Below, in pieces: positions 41,457 through 51,053 of a stretch of 64,000 bases of DNA; the stretch's first letter is position 1; each line of letters opens with the position of its first letter. A model generated the notes under the pieces. The model was not told the DNA's origin and ran no database searches. It saw only the letters and a program-made list of their open reading frames with translations. Source of the stretch: Trichomonas vaginalis G3 (Eukaryota > Parabasalia > Trichomonadida > Trichomonadidae). The position numbers and the translations under genes are program-made. The stretch is taken from the NCBI RefSeq assembly GCF_026262505.1, contig NC_067206.1, positions 30,023,896 through 30,087,895 on the forward strand. Direction: 5' to 3'.

Positions 41457-42861
41457 AGCATTTCTATACCATGCGTAAACTGTCATGTAAGGTGGCATGT
41501 ATTCTTTACTTTGTCCCGTTGTTTGCGTATATCCTGAAACGCGATGTGTATGGTTTCCTCCTCCCTCAGTGTTACTCCAGTAACAATTTATAGCAAACTT
41601 AACGTTGTCTTTAACATCATATCCTTTACCTTTTATCATTGCTGACCAATCCCAATATCTATGCTTATGCAACCTGCTTGAGATGTACTTAAATCTATGT
41701 AGTGACTGTGTGCAGGTAAATTTTCACCTGAAATCGTTTTACTTCCACCTGTTTCCTTTGAAGAGTTTGCACAATACAAAAACTGTCGACTATTTGAGTC
41801 CAAGTTCCAAAACCCAGAACTGTTTCTGGTCTGGTAGAGTTCATTGACGTATAAATAGAGCCTATAGGATATAATGTTTGAAGTATTTCTGTCTTTAATG
41901 TTTGAAGCTCTGTTTTGTCTGCTTTCTTGTCATATAAATCTTGAGCAGTGAATTTAATATTATGTTCATCCTTCATGACATAAACATCTTTACATCTAAT
42001 GTTTCTCATCGTCGTTATGTCGTCATCCGATGTTAAACCTTGTGGAAAGTTAGGAGGTTTACAATATAATGCATCCCACACAGTTTCTTCAACCGTTCCT
42101 TCAATACTTTCTATAGCAACAGTTGTGAAGAAATCATGTGTATGGTTCTTGTCTGCTTTCTTCTCTAACTCATCGTTAACATAAGTTTTATCTGCTTTAA
42201 GGTCTAAACATCCTGAAACCCATCCTGTATCAGCTTTAGTTTTTAAAATCTTCGATGTCCATTCATGATACCATTCAGCCCTTTCTATAATTTCATTATC
42301 TTTTTCATCCACATATTCCTTATCTGCTTTCTTCTCTAACTTACTAGCCACATATTCCTCATCTGCTTTCTTTTCAAGGCTAACGTTTAAGTTTGTTATT
42401 TCAGATATAGAATGTGTATGAGTCTTTTTAGAATATTCGTTTTCAGCTCTTGTCACTTCACTTGACATTTTATTGTCAACATATGTTTTGTCTGCTAGTT
42501 CAGGATGAGTATGTTCTTTTGTTGCATAAGCATTGTTAGCTCTTTCTTCTTCTTTTGCTATTGCATCGTCTACATATTCTTTGTCAGCTTTGTTGTCAAC
42601 ATCTGCTTTCAAAAGAAGTTCATTTATAGGTTTCTCGTTTAAAGTTCCTTTTGTTGGATTTATACAGACAGTATTGTTCTTCTTGTCTTGAAATAGAAAC
42701 TCATCTGTTAAAGGGTTTAATGTCAGTTTTAAGTTTCCTTCTTTCAATGACTCAGATATCTTAGAATAGTTTGAAAAGTTTGTTGTGTTCTTATTTAGAG
42801 CTTGCATAATGAGTTGTCGGTTGTGTTGTATTTCTCTCATAGACGCTGTTTCATTTGACAT
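41454..42861 (-). pseudogene. Trimeric fibre with phage collar-type tip, broken
   Basis: About 460 codons. N-terminal 100 residues attach; then repeats of the form KADKEYVD / KADKTYVN / THTHSISEITNL, which are the heptad-and-loop repeats of phage tail fibres. The tip begins with LYPIGSIYTSMNSTRPETVL and GFGTWTQI, continues with a LPAHSH-like stretch and ends with GGGNHTHR and PPYMTVYAWYRNA. This is the Gp10-C/tail-collar pattern of tailed phages (YPVGSIY...GTWxxi...HxH...PPY-x3-YxWxR). A receptor-binding role at the capsid vertex is inferred. About one break. Confidence 0.75.
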
Positions 42862-42879
42862 TTTTATTATAGATAAAAT

Positions 42880-43727
42880 ATGCTTCCAATAGAAAAAGAA
42901 AATTCAAGAGTTGCTACAACTAAACCATTAGATGAACTTTTTACTAATGTCGGTCAAAAGTTTGAGACAGAGGCCGTAAAGCATGAAGGCTATCGTTTTG
43001 ACTACCCATTAAGATGGCTAAGAGACCCATCTGTCACAAAAGCTATTGGCTTTCGTAGAATGAAGTTCATTTCAGAAGCCATACATGGTTTCCCATTTAC
43101 GGTCGGTTTTGAAGTTCGATACTATAACAAAGAAAAACGTATGTATGAGAAATTTGAACAGGGAAAACTTTTACAAGTTAGTTTGCTTGTAAACTTAGAA
43201 ACAACTCTTCAAGCTTTTCAAGAAAAATAAACGATATCTATATCGAATATGCAAAACAGTATAACATTGACGAAGGAGAATACCATCTCGATATTATTTA
43301 TGACAGGAAAAATGCAACTGTTAAAATCAATAGAATAGAAGACCTTGGAGAAAACGTTTATATTTCTACAAAATATAACAACTTGGCATGGTATAGATTT
43401 ATGAGGATGTTAAATCAGCCTGCAGCATATCCAGTACACCCAGACTTTTATGAAGTCGAAAACCCTAATGGAACATATGAAAATATTTTCGACCAAGATG
43501 CTATTATTGTTCATGCTTCATTTTCTGGTGCGCAAAACTCTTTCTTATGTCTGATGAATGATTTTTACGAAAAACCTACAAAGTTATACGAACCACCAAG
43601 TGGAAGTATTTCAGACTTTCAAGTATGGTTTACTACAGATGGAAGAAAAAGAATAATTCCATTATACCATGCGTTTTACTTAGAACTTAGTTTCATATAC
43701 AACTACTATCGAACGGTAAAAATATAA
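42880..43727 (+). pseudogene. Polinton paralogue 2 of an unnamed pair, broken
   Basis: Paralogue of 38022-38885. YRFDYPLRWLRDPSV, FTVGFEVRYYNKEKR, and at the C-terminus SDFQVWFTTDGRKRIIPLYH, YLELSFIYNY. About 280 codons, one or two breaks. ATG 18 bp from the divergent fibre start, the gap reading TTTTATTATAGATAAAAT. Confidence 0.6.
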
Positions 43728-43731
43728 TTTT

Positions 43732-43974
43732 TTAATACGGTTGAGGTGTTGGATTTGGTTGCCAACTAGACTGTGGTGCAGGTTCAGGCTGTTGTATAAC
43801 AGGAGCTTGCTCTTCTGGTTCAGGGTCTTTAGGTATAATACCAACAAACTGACCTACCCTTTTACCAATATTTTTGACTCCGTTCCAAATTCCTCTTCCT
43901 ACGGTTTTTATTCCATTCCATATACCTCTTCCAACATTTCGAAAGAAGTTTCCTATCTTACTGAAGAAACCCAT
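43732..43974 (-). CDS. Cationic amphipathic peptide-like protein (80 aa)
   Basis: MGFFSKIGNFFRNVGRGIWN followed by a second copy of VGRGIWNG and a third, weaker copy (KNIGKRVGQFVG): an 11-residue repeat forming a strongly cationic amphipathic helix, like antimicrobial or viral lytic peptides. The remaining half is Pro/Gln/Glu-rich. Companion to the gene at 40082 in plan. Convergent with paralogue 2. Function by analogy only. Confidence 0.6.
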   Translation of the reverse strand: MGFFSKIGNFFRNVGRGIWNGIKTVGRGIWNGVKNIGKRVGQFVGIIPKDPEPEEQAPVIQQPEPAPQSSWQPNPTPQPY

Positions 43975-43992
43975 TTTACTATATGTAAAAAT

Positions 43993-44355
43993 CTAATGTC
44001 CGCCTAGTCTCTTACGTTTCCTGTTGAGTTCCATAGCATTCTTTAACTGGAGCTCATACATTCTGTTTCTCCTCTGGTAGAAAACATATTCTGGGTCAAC
44101 TCCTGTGTTCGCGTCATCTGCATAAAGTTGTTTATATCCCACTTCAGGGTTTGTATAAAACTCTTTCCATCTCATATTTGCATACCATGGTGGCAAACCT
44201 AACGCAGCGTCATTTGACATGGCAGTTTGCATTTGTACATCTGTTGGCACTTGACCATAGTTTGCCATTGCAGTTTGTATTCTAACTTCATTTGGAATAT
44301 TCTCTGGGTTTGGTTGTCCAGGTTGCTGTGCATTCGCTAAGTTCTGTGCGTCCAT
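43993..44355 (-). CDS. Polinton hypothetical protein (120 aa)
   Basis: Two imperfect repeats near the N-terminus: PNEVRIQTAMANYG and PTDVQMQTAMSND. Then an aromatic-rich segment (PPWYANMRWKEFYTNPEVGY) and a basic C-terminal helix ending NRKRKRLGGH. Likely a virion-associated small protein by position. Start context TTTTTATCTAATATTAAATG. Confidence 0.6.
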   Translation of the reverse strand: MDAQNLANAQQPGQPNPENIPNEVRIQTAMANYGQVPTDVQMQTAMSNDAALGLPPWYANMRWKEFYTNPEVGYKQLYADDANTGVDPEYVFYQRRNRMYELQLKNAMELNRKRKRLGGH

Positions 44356-44378
44356 TTAATATTAGATAAAAATATCTC

Positions 44379-44510
44379 TTACGAGTACATATACTGAACA
44401 TTTGCAGGCATTGGTTCATCTTCATATTCTCTATATCTTTCTGCCACGTCAAAGAAATAAATGACACAATGGAAAAAACCTAAAACAAGTAGTCCTATTT
44501 CAAACCACAT
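44379..44510 (-). CDS. Short single-pass membrane protein (43 aa)
   Basis: ATG at 44510 in the context AGTAAATG; stop at 44379. Residues 4-20 are a hydrophobic helix (EIGLLVLGFFHCVIYFF), followed by a charged tail (RYREYEDEP). Its first 16 bases overlap the end of the methyltransferase gene, as in tightly packed viral genomes. Short, so moderate confidence. Confidence 0.55.
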   Translation of the reverse strand: MWFEIGLLVLGFFHCVIYFFDVAERYREYEDEPMPANVQYMYS

Positions 44511-45313
44511 TTACTTACTAATAAAATTTCTTTGTTATGACACTTTCTCCGGTTTATAGGACCTCTCTCATATTCTATCTTGTCATATCTAAACTCATAG
44601 TCATGTATGTCCTCTAACCATCTCATAACGGTTTCCAAACCACTTTTATCGGATGTAAAGTAAAAGCATGGATGGTTATGTAAAACGTCTAAAGTTTCTA
44701 AAGAGTCTCTCAAAGTCCAGTCTACTTGGTATTGAAAATCCCATGTGTTATAGAACGGCGGGTCCACTATAAAGAAAACATTTTCCTTGTCTTTATATTT
44801 TTCATACAACTCTGTCCAATAACATCTCACAAACTCTATACCCTCAATATATTTTTCTATGTCCTCTTTGAAAACATTTGTATAGTTAAGATATAAAACT
44901 TTTGACATAAGTGTTTCAATGTCATGAACTCTTATAGCACCACTATATAATAGTCTAGCAGATATACTATCCCAGTCTATATATTCTGCTTTTTTCAAAA
45001 CCTCTCTCACAATATTTTTCTTATCTAATGGTATACGTTCCATCTTACCTATAGGTATCTTTTCTTTTAACTCTTTCAATATATTGTTTGTGTCTGGTAT
45101 ATGTTTGAGACGGTCCATATAGTTGTCGAAGTCATTGCATATAATCTTTGAGTCAGGAAATACGGTATGACATAAATGGGATATATAGAAACTTCCACCG
45201 AACAAATCTACAAATGTTAGACCATTCGGTAGTTTCTTAAGTTCTCTCAATATAATATCTTTACATTTACTCTTATTTCCAAAGAACGGTAACGGAGGTT
45301 TTGTAAAATTCAT
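44495..45313 (-). CDS. Dam-like (D12 class) N6-adenine DNA methyltransferase
   Basis: 272 residues, typical for the D12 family. N-terminal PPLPFFGNKSK corresponds to the SAM-binding motif X of Dam; FVDLFGGSF (residues 35-42) is motif I; FIVDPPFYNT (residues 181-190) carries the catalytic DPPF (motif IV). The central helical region suits a target-recognition domain. Frame looks whole. Start preceded by TTTTTATTATTATATATAAA. Prokaryote-type adenine methyltransferases linked to Mavericks have been described in T. vaginalis, where 6mA is present. Dam enzymes usually act on GATC, and this element carries about 17 GATC-centred palindromes, but the specificity of this protein is not known. Confidence 0.9.
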   Translation of the reverse strand: MNFTKPPLPFFGNKSKCKDIILRELKKLPNGLTFVDLFGGSFYISHLCHTVFPDSKIICNDFDNYMDRLKHIPDTNNILKELKEKIPIGKMERIPLDKKNIVREVLKKAEYIDWDSISARLLYSGAIRVHDIETLMSKVLYLNYTNVFKEDIEKYIEGIEFVRCYWTELYEKYKDKENVFFIVDPPFYNTWDFQYQVDWTLRDSLETLDVLHNHPCFYFTSDKSGLETVMRWLEDIHDYEFRYDKIEYERGPINRRKCHNKEILLVSKCGLK

Positions 45314-45370
45314 TTATATATAATAATAAAAATGTTTTTACCCGAAAAAGTGACGGAAAAGTGACAAAAC

Positions 45371-45544
45371 ATGAAAACATATATAATTTGTGAAAAAGTG
45401 AAACATTATATAATGTTTTCGACCCAGAAGAAGGCTTCTTCCCAGAAGCAATGGAGGAAGAAGAAGAGTCCTCCGAATTCACACCAGAAGACTAACAATT
45501 TTCCGAATAAAAACTTCATTTATACTAAACATCTTCGGGGCTAG
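45371..45544 (+). other. Small open frame next to right TIR
   Basis: 57 codons, basic (QKKASSQKQWRKKKSPPN), running into the terminal repeat. In another frame the same DNA encodes an acidic string (AMEEEEESSEFTPED) without a start. I cannot tell which, if either, is real; possibly the tail of a lost gene. Confidence 0.25.
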
Positions 45545-45584
45545 AGGGCACGAAGTGCCTGGAAGCCCCACTACCTTTTTTTTT
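45537..45584 (-). repeat. Right terminal inverted repeat of Polinton B
   Basis: Reverse complement of the left end: GGGGCTAGAG, hairpin GGCAC-gaa-GTGCC (45547-45559), CCTGGAAGCCCCACTACC and a T-run. Outside the hairpin stem the match to the left end is almost exact. Confidence 0.93.
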
Positions 45585-47793
45585 ATTTATTTATACGGGC
45601 CAAAAAAATTTGGCTAGAGATTTGGCGAGTTATAAAACTTAGAAAATTGAGAGGGATTTTTATTTTTGAATTTTTTTTGGAAAGTTAAAATTGCGATTAA
45701 AAATCGATTTCCAGGAGAACTAAGCATCTCATCATATATTTAAATCGATAAAAATATTAAATAATAGTTGAATAGTATAACAACGTGAAATTATGGCTGA
45801 ATCTACAGAAAAAATGAACATATTTGACATTTTTGAAAATTCATACGTTAGATGGTGACAGACTCATAAACTATACTTTAGCTAAGATTGATATATGGTT
45901 TCAACAACACATGGTTAAAATTGTAAAAATATTTTAGATTTCAAAAAGATATATATGGTAATATAATGGAACAGAGTCAACAAATAGCATGTAAAATATG
46001 TTATAATTAACTTTTTATTAGATCCAATAGTAGATATCGAATGGTTTCCAGCTTTATGGTTAAATATTTTCTTTTCGAGCTTCTCTTTAACTGTTGTATT
46101 AAGGTTGTAAATTTTTGATGCTAGAAACTATGGAATCTTCTTTGCTGCTGCATTTTTCTTGAGAGTTCTTGCAATTTCGAACAGATCTGCGCATTGTATG
46201 AAATGGAGGCTTTAAAATATCTTGAAAACAGAATAGGACTGCTTTTCCAAGGGAATGCTTACTTGTAAATCAGAGAGTTTCAAAATTGAGAGCAAGATTA
46301 TCATCATAACTTTCGATTTTGCTGCGAAAAAGGAAGACAAGTAATTAACAAATCATTTACTGTTGTTCATCAAAAGAAGAAAACTTTGATAACAACTAAT
46401 GATGATAAAATCAAGCTATCTTTTAATATTTTAAATTGATAAGACATTCAAAATATTTGAATGGTTTAAAATATTTTCTTTTAATTTCTATAAGATATTA
46501 TCATGATTATATAATAAAATTTAAATTTTTATTCAAAAAGGCAATATTTCAAACTTTTAATTTCAAAAATCTTAATTCTGCAATAAGTGTATTTAATTGT
46601 AGCAAATTTAATGATCCTTCGTCATGCTTAGCAATTTGGAACTCATAAATTAATGATTTCTTCAAGTAAAATTCTGCATTATTTCAAAAGTCAATAATTC
46701 TCTAGTAACTTTTCTTCAAACCCTAACCATTATATTATATGTATAATGGAGAATAATTGCAAAGAAAGATAGCCGAATTTACTGGGTAGTTCTTGTGATG
46801 CGAAATAATTGCAAATTAACACATAGTTTTAACAGCATCAATCTCTTTTTGCTCTCATTTAAATGCATTCGCACACTTTAATTTTGAAATATAAGAGTTT
46901 TGGAAATTATCAAATTTATCTGCTCAAATATTATAGATCTTCATAAGTGTTAATAGAATCACCAGCCTTACATATAGTGTTTAATATAATGATGCACATC
47001 ATACTGGGATTTATTCCTTATTCATCTAGTTATTATAAGATTTACAACCCCATGAAAATTTAAAATTTTGTCAAAAATAGTGAATGTACCTTTTTTCTAA
47101 CACAACTATCAATAAATTGTAATATCATTATACTATATATTAATATGAATTTTTATAGAAAAGCTTTATTTTTTTCTCAATTTTTAATTTCATTTCAGTC
47201 TCTAAACTTTCTTACTATGTAAAAACGTATTATTATAGTAATAAAATAAAATACATGTTTATTCGATCTCGTATTTCAAAAAAATAAAATTACTTATATA
47301 AAAAGATTCTCTTTAGTCAACTTTCTTTTTGAATCTCTAATAAGTTTTTACTGTTGCTTCTATATATTAAGTATTGATTCTTGTAGTAAAGAAAATCCGG
47401 AACGTTTATTTATTAGAATACTCGAACTTTGACTTACATATTACTAATTGTAATTATTTTCAAGAGCTATTTCTATTACTCCTACTTGTTCGGCTTAAAA
47501 TGCTATATTGTTAAGATAAACTAAGTCTAAATTTTGAACCATTTTTTGAAGTTTAAAGTGTAATACATATCGATTTTTTATCCGAATTTAAGAATTGCTT
47601 CAAAGTTTTAGCGTGAAATCGTGCATTTTTTCTAATGAAATTGTTATTATAAGATAAGCAATCTGAGTTTTTTTGAATAATATGTCACTACACATGATAG
47701 AGCGTTACGTGCTGAAAAGTTACGCTTCGTTCTGAAAGTGGTAATGAAGTTTTATTAGAATTCATCAAAAAAACGTATGAAAATAATCGTATG

Positions 47794-47833
47794 TCAAAAT
47801 GTGAGCACTTCTCAAAATTTGCTCACATTTTGA
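47794..47833. repeat. Perfect 14-bp hairpin
   Basis: TCAAAATGTGAGCA and TGCTCACATTTTGA separated by 12 bp. The TGTGAGCA word recurs at 47890-47911. Confidence 0.9.
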
Positions 47834-47975
47834 CTATTTTTGTGAGATCTTCCTCACAATTTTTGACAAACGTACAAAAAAGTGCCAAAATGTGAGCAAA
47901 TGTGAGCAATTTTTATATCTCGATTAATCGCAAAATGGGTACTGGTCCGGAATTGGGTTCGGATAGCGGTATTTT

Positions 47976-49066
47976 GACCGACAAGAGTGTAATATGCACT
48001 CTTGTCGGTCACAATGTGTCATTCCGGGAGATATTGCCACTGCATGTCTCCCAGAATGAGACAATTTGTTGCAATCAGAATGTGATTGCAAAAGTTTGAC
48101 CGACAAGAGTGTAATATGCACTCTTGTTTTAATAAATTTTAAATACTATATAAGTATCTTTACATACAATCTTTACATTATATTTTTTCCTAATTAATAT
48201 TTATTTCATATTTTTTGTGCTTTATCTAACTTATAGCATGTACTGAACTATTTTACAGACTCTACTGAGCTATCTCAACATATAAACCAGTGAAAAAAAA
48301 CACATATATACTCACTTCATATTCTGATCTCATGCCATATTATCGCAAAAACTATATTTATACACCACACCTCATAAATATTAAGTTTAGTAATTTGTGT
48401 ATATCTTGTTATGTAATGCATATTTTCGCGATCTGACGGCAGAAATCGAATCAGCGGATCCTGAAGAATCAGATTACGCGGGAAAAATAGGTTTTGAACG
48501 CTTGGATAGGGCTAAAATGATGTTTTATGAGGTGTGGTGTATAAATATAGTTTTTGCGATAATATGGCATGAGATCAGAATATGAAGTGAGTATATATGT
48601 GTTTTTTTTCACTGGTTTATATGTTGAGATAGCTCAGTAGAGTCTGTAAAATAGTTCAGTACATGCTATAAGTTAGATAAAGCACAAAAAATATGAAATA
48701 AATATTAATTAGGAAAAAATATATATGTAAAGATTGTATGTAAAGATACTTATATAGTATTTAAAATTTATTAAAACAAGAGTGCATATTACACTCTTGT
48801 CGGTCAAACTTTTGCAATCACATTCTGATTGCAACAAATTGTCTCATTCTGGGAGACATGCAGTGGCAATGTCTCCCGGAATGACACATTGTGACCGACA
48901 AGTGCATATTACACTCTTGTCGGTCAAAGTTCCGCATTCAAGTTATGAATGCGGAACAGTGTGCCAATCTGGGAGACATGCAGTGGCAATGTCTCCCGAA
49001 TGACACATTGTGACCGACAGGAGTGCATATTACACTCTTGTCGGTCAAACTTTTGCAATCACATTC
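47976..49066. mobile_element. Foldback/MITE-like element with hairpin arrays
   Basis: Two inverted arms, 47976-48378 and 48524-48928, almost perfectly complementary over about 400 bp, around a 145-bp unrelated centre. Each arm ends in an array of hairpins: H1 (14-bp stem, GACCGACAAGAGTG), H2 (9-bp stem) and H3 (about 20-bp stem). The right side has one extra 120-bp array unit (48929-49066) with a variant H2. No transposase; presumably mobilised by another element's enzyme. The centre (48379-48523) is less AT-rich and could be captured DNA. Confidence 0.8.
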
Positions 49067-51053
49067 TCCTTATACAATCTCTTTATTTTCTTGCCTGTCC
49101 ATACATATAATTAGTACATAAACAATATACCTTATTCACAAATCCCTTAAGCACAAATTTACCATATGATTTGTATTTATCTTTAAAAATCTTAATATTT
49201 TCAATAATTATTGAATTCTACATCTATTTAGTTTATCAAAACACTCAATGTTATAAAATCATATTAGTTTATATCATTTATCATCAGTTTTCATTTTACG
49301 CATGTAGTTTTTAAATCTCTATCAATTTTGAAATGAACAATATATTCACAATTATATGCAGTGTCAATAGATATCTTGTTGCCTATGAAATTAACAATTT
49401 TTTCAAATTATATTGATATTCTTCAAATTGTGAATTTGTTACATTTAATTACAAATATTGTCTTCTCCCTTATTTTGCATTTGACTTACATTAATAACCA
49501 AGCTTAATTTTAACAATTGATACCCAATTCAAAATGTCTTTCCAAAATTAGCCGAATTTCAAAAATTGACATGATACCACATTCTACATCAATTGGAATT
49601 AAGAATATTCCAAATTAAATAAAAAATATCAATCTTTTCAAAATTTATAATATTATCTTTTTTAAACTGTTATTATATTATTATCATTCATAGCCTGACT
49701 TATCAAAATGAATTTCAATTCATATTGTTCAAATAAAGCATTACTTTGAAAGTTTGAATCATTACTCCGACATATTTTCCTATATAGTAAAATCACAACC
49801 GAGATTGATATATGCATAACATTTCTAGCCATTTGCATGTAGATATGTAAAATTTTAACTCTAATTTTAAAATATTATAATTTTTTTATATATCATGTCA
49901 TTATGTATAAATCAATTCACCGGATCATATATATTAATATATCTGTAATTGAATAGACTAGGCCAATTACATTAGTTTGATATCTTGATAACTTTTTAGA
50001 TTTAGATTTCAACCTCAGCAATATATACTACTATGTACCAGTAATATAATGTTATAATAATGGGTTTGGATCTTCATGTAGTGTGGTTTTACAAGCAAAA
50101 TAAATTTCGTCTAATTGCACTATGAATGTCATTAGTAGACTACTAAAATCATATGGTAGATTCTCTAGTGCCTACATAAGTATATGGTATATGTCACAAA
50201 GAATGTCTCCAATCAGGGAGCTGTATTAATGAGCTTTTATAAAAATTTACGGGCGTGTCAGATTCCAATAACAAAAACTTTAGGGTAAATCAGTCTCACT
50301 AATAAGGAATATATTATAAAACGTCATATTATGTTCCTTTACCATTATATGAGAATCATATCTATATGACTTCATGATAAATGGAGGGAATTTTGCTTCT
50401 TTTGTATTTGTTTTGATCGTTAAATGAAAAAAAAATTCGAGGTAGTATCAAATAGTTAATTTGATCAATGATTTTCTTAAATAGTTAAAGTTTATGTTTT
50501 CATATTGAAATGTAAATTGAAAATATATTTTTGATTGTATTGATTACACTATTGAAATATTTGAAGCCCATTTTTTGATTGTTACATGCTAAATCAATAA
50601 TCAACGTATAGCAAAATAATTAATTTATTTTATATATTAGAAATGAATAAATATCGGCATATTCCTTCACAAAATTTAAAACGCTGTGTTTCAAATCAAA
50701 ATAGATATGATATATTTAGAATTAGTTTTCAAATAATAATTAGCAAAATCTGCTATAAAATTCCTTGTGTTCGATTCAATTTTCATCTCTCATTGAATAA
50801 ATAAACCCGAACATTTTAATCACCGCATATATATGTTTATTTATATGTATACATTAAAATAATAACTTAAAATAATATATTAATTTTTCAATATTTCGTC
50901 GTTTTCTGAAAAATATATTGTAAAAATTTTAACCATTAACGAATAAGCAACAATTGTCAATATAATTTTACAGTAATAAGAACGTAACTTCAAATATTTG
51001 TGAAACTCATACAAAATTATTCCATTCAAAAATTTCAAAACCACAAATTTCAG

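Larger units (their letters stand above)
20439..45584. mobile_element. Polinton/Maverick 'B', near full length, broken
   Basis: Bounded by inverted repeats of about 49 bp at 20439-20487 and 45537-45584, each beginning with an A-run and GGTAGTGGGGCTTCCAGG. Inside are capsid-like genes, SF3 helicase, A32-type packaging ATPase, KilA-N genes, rve integrase, fibre and adenine methyltransferase. At 25.1 kb it exceeds the usual 15-20 kb. Terminal repeats are short for the family. Both ends are present, but roughly a third of the genes are broken (about 10 to 20 breaks overall), so it is a fossil rather than a working copy. High identity to Polinton A genes suggests recent origin. Flanking target duplication is unclear (possibly ATTT). 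Confidence 0.9.
45585..51053. other. AT-rich host spacer (5.4 kb) with foldback element
   Basis: No supported protein gene. Open frames here are short and random. Contents: an inverted tag at 47079-47096 matching the left flank of Polinton B, a 14-bp-stem hairpin (47794-47833), the foldback element (47976-49066), and otherwise simple AT-rich DNA. Confidence 0.8.

Noticed and set aside
45273-45482. Ser-rich minus-strand frame upstream of the methyltransferase
   Set aside because: Overlaps the methyltransferase promoter and lacks a good start context; more likely noise.
20433-45590. Target-site duplication of Polinton B
   Set aside because: A possible ATTT on each side next to the A/T runs is too short and too AT-rich to distinguish from chance.
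47902-49003. 60-73 residue frames in the foldback arms
   Set aside because: They consist of hairpin sequence read in both orientations; no start context or domain.
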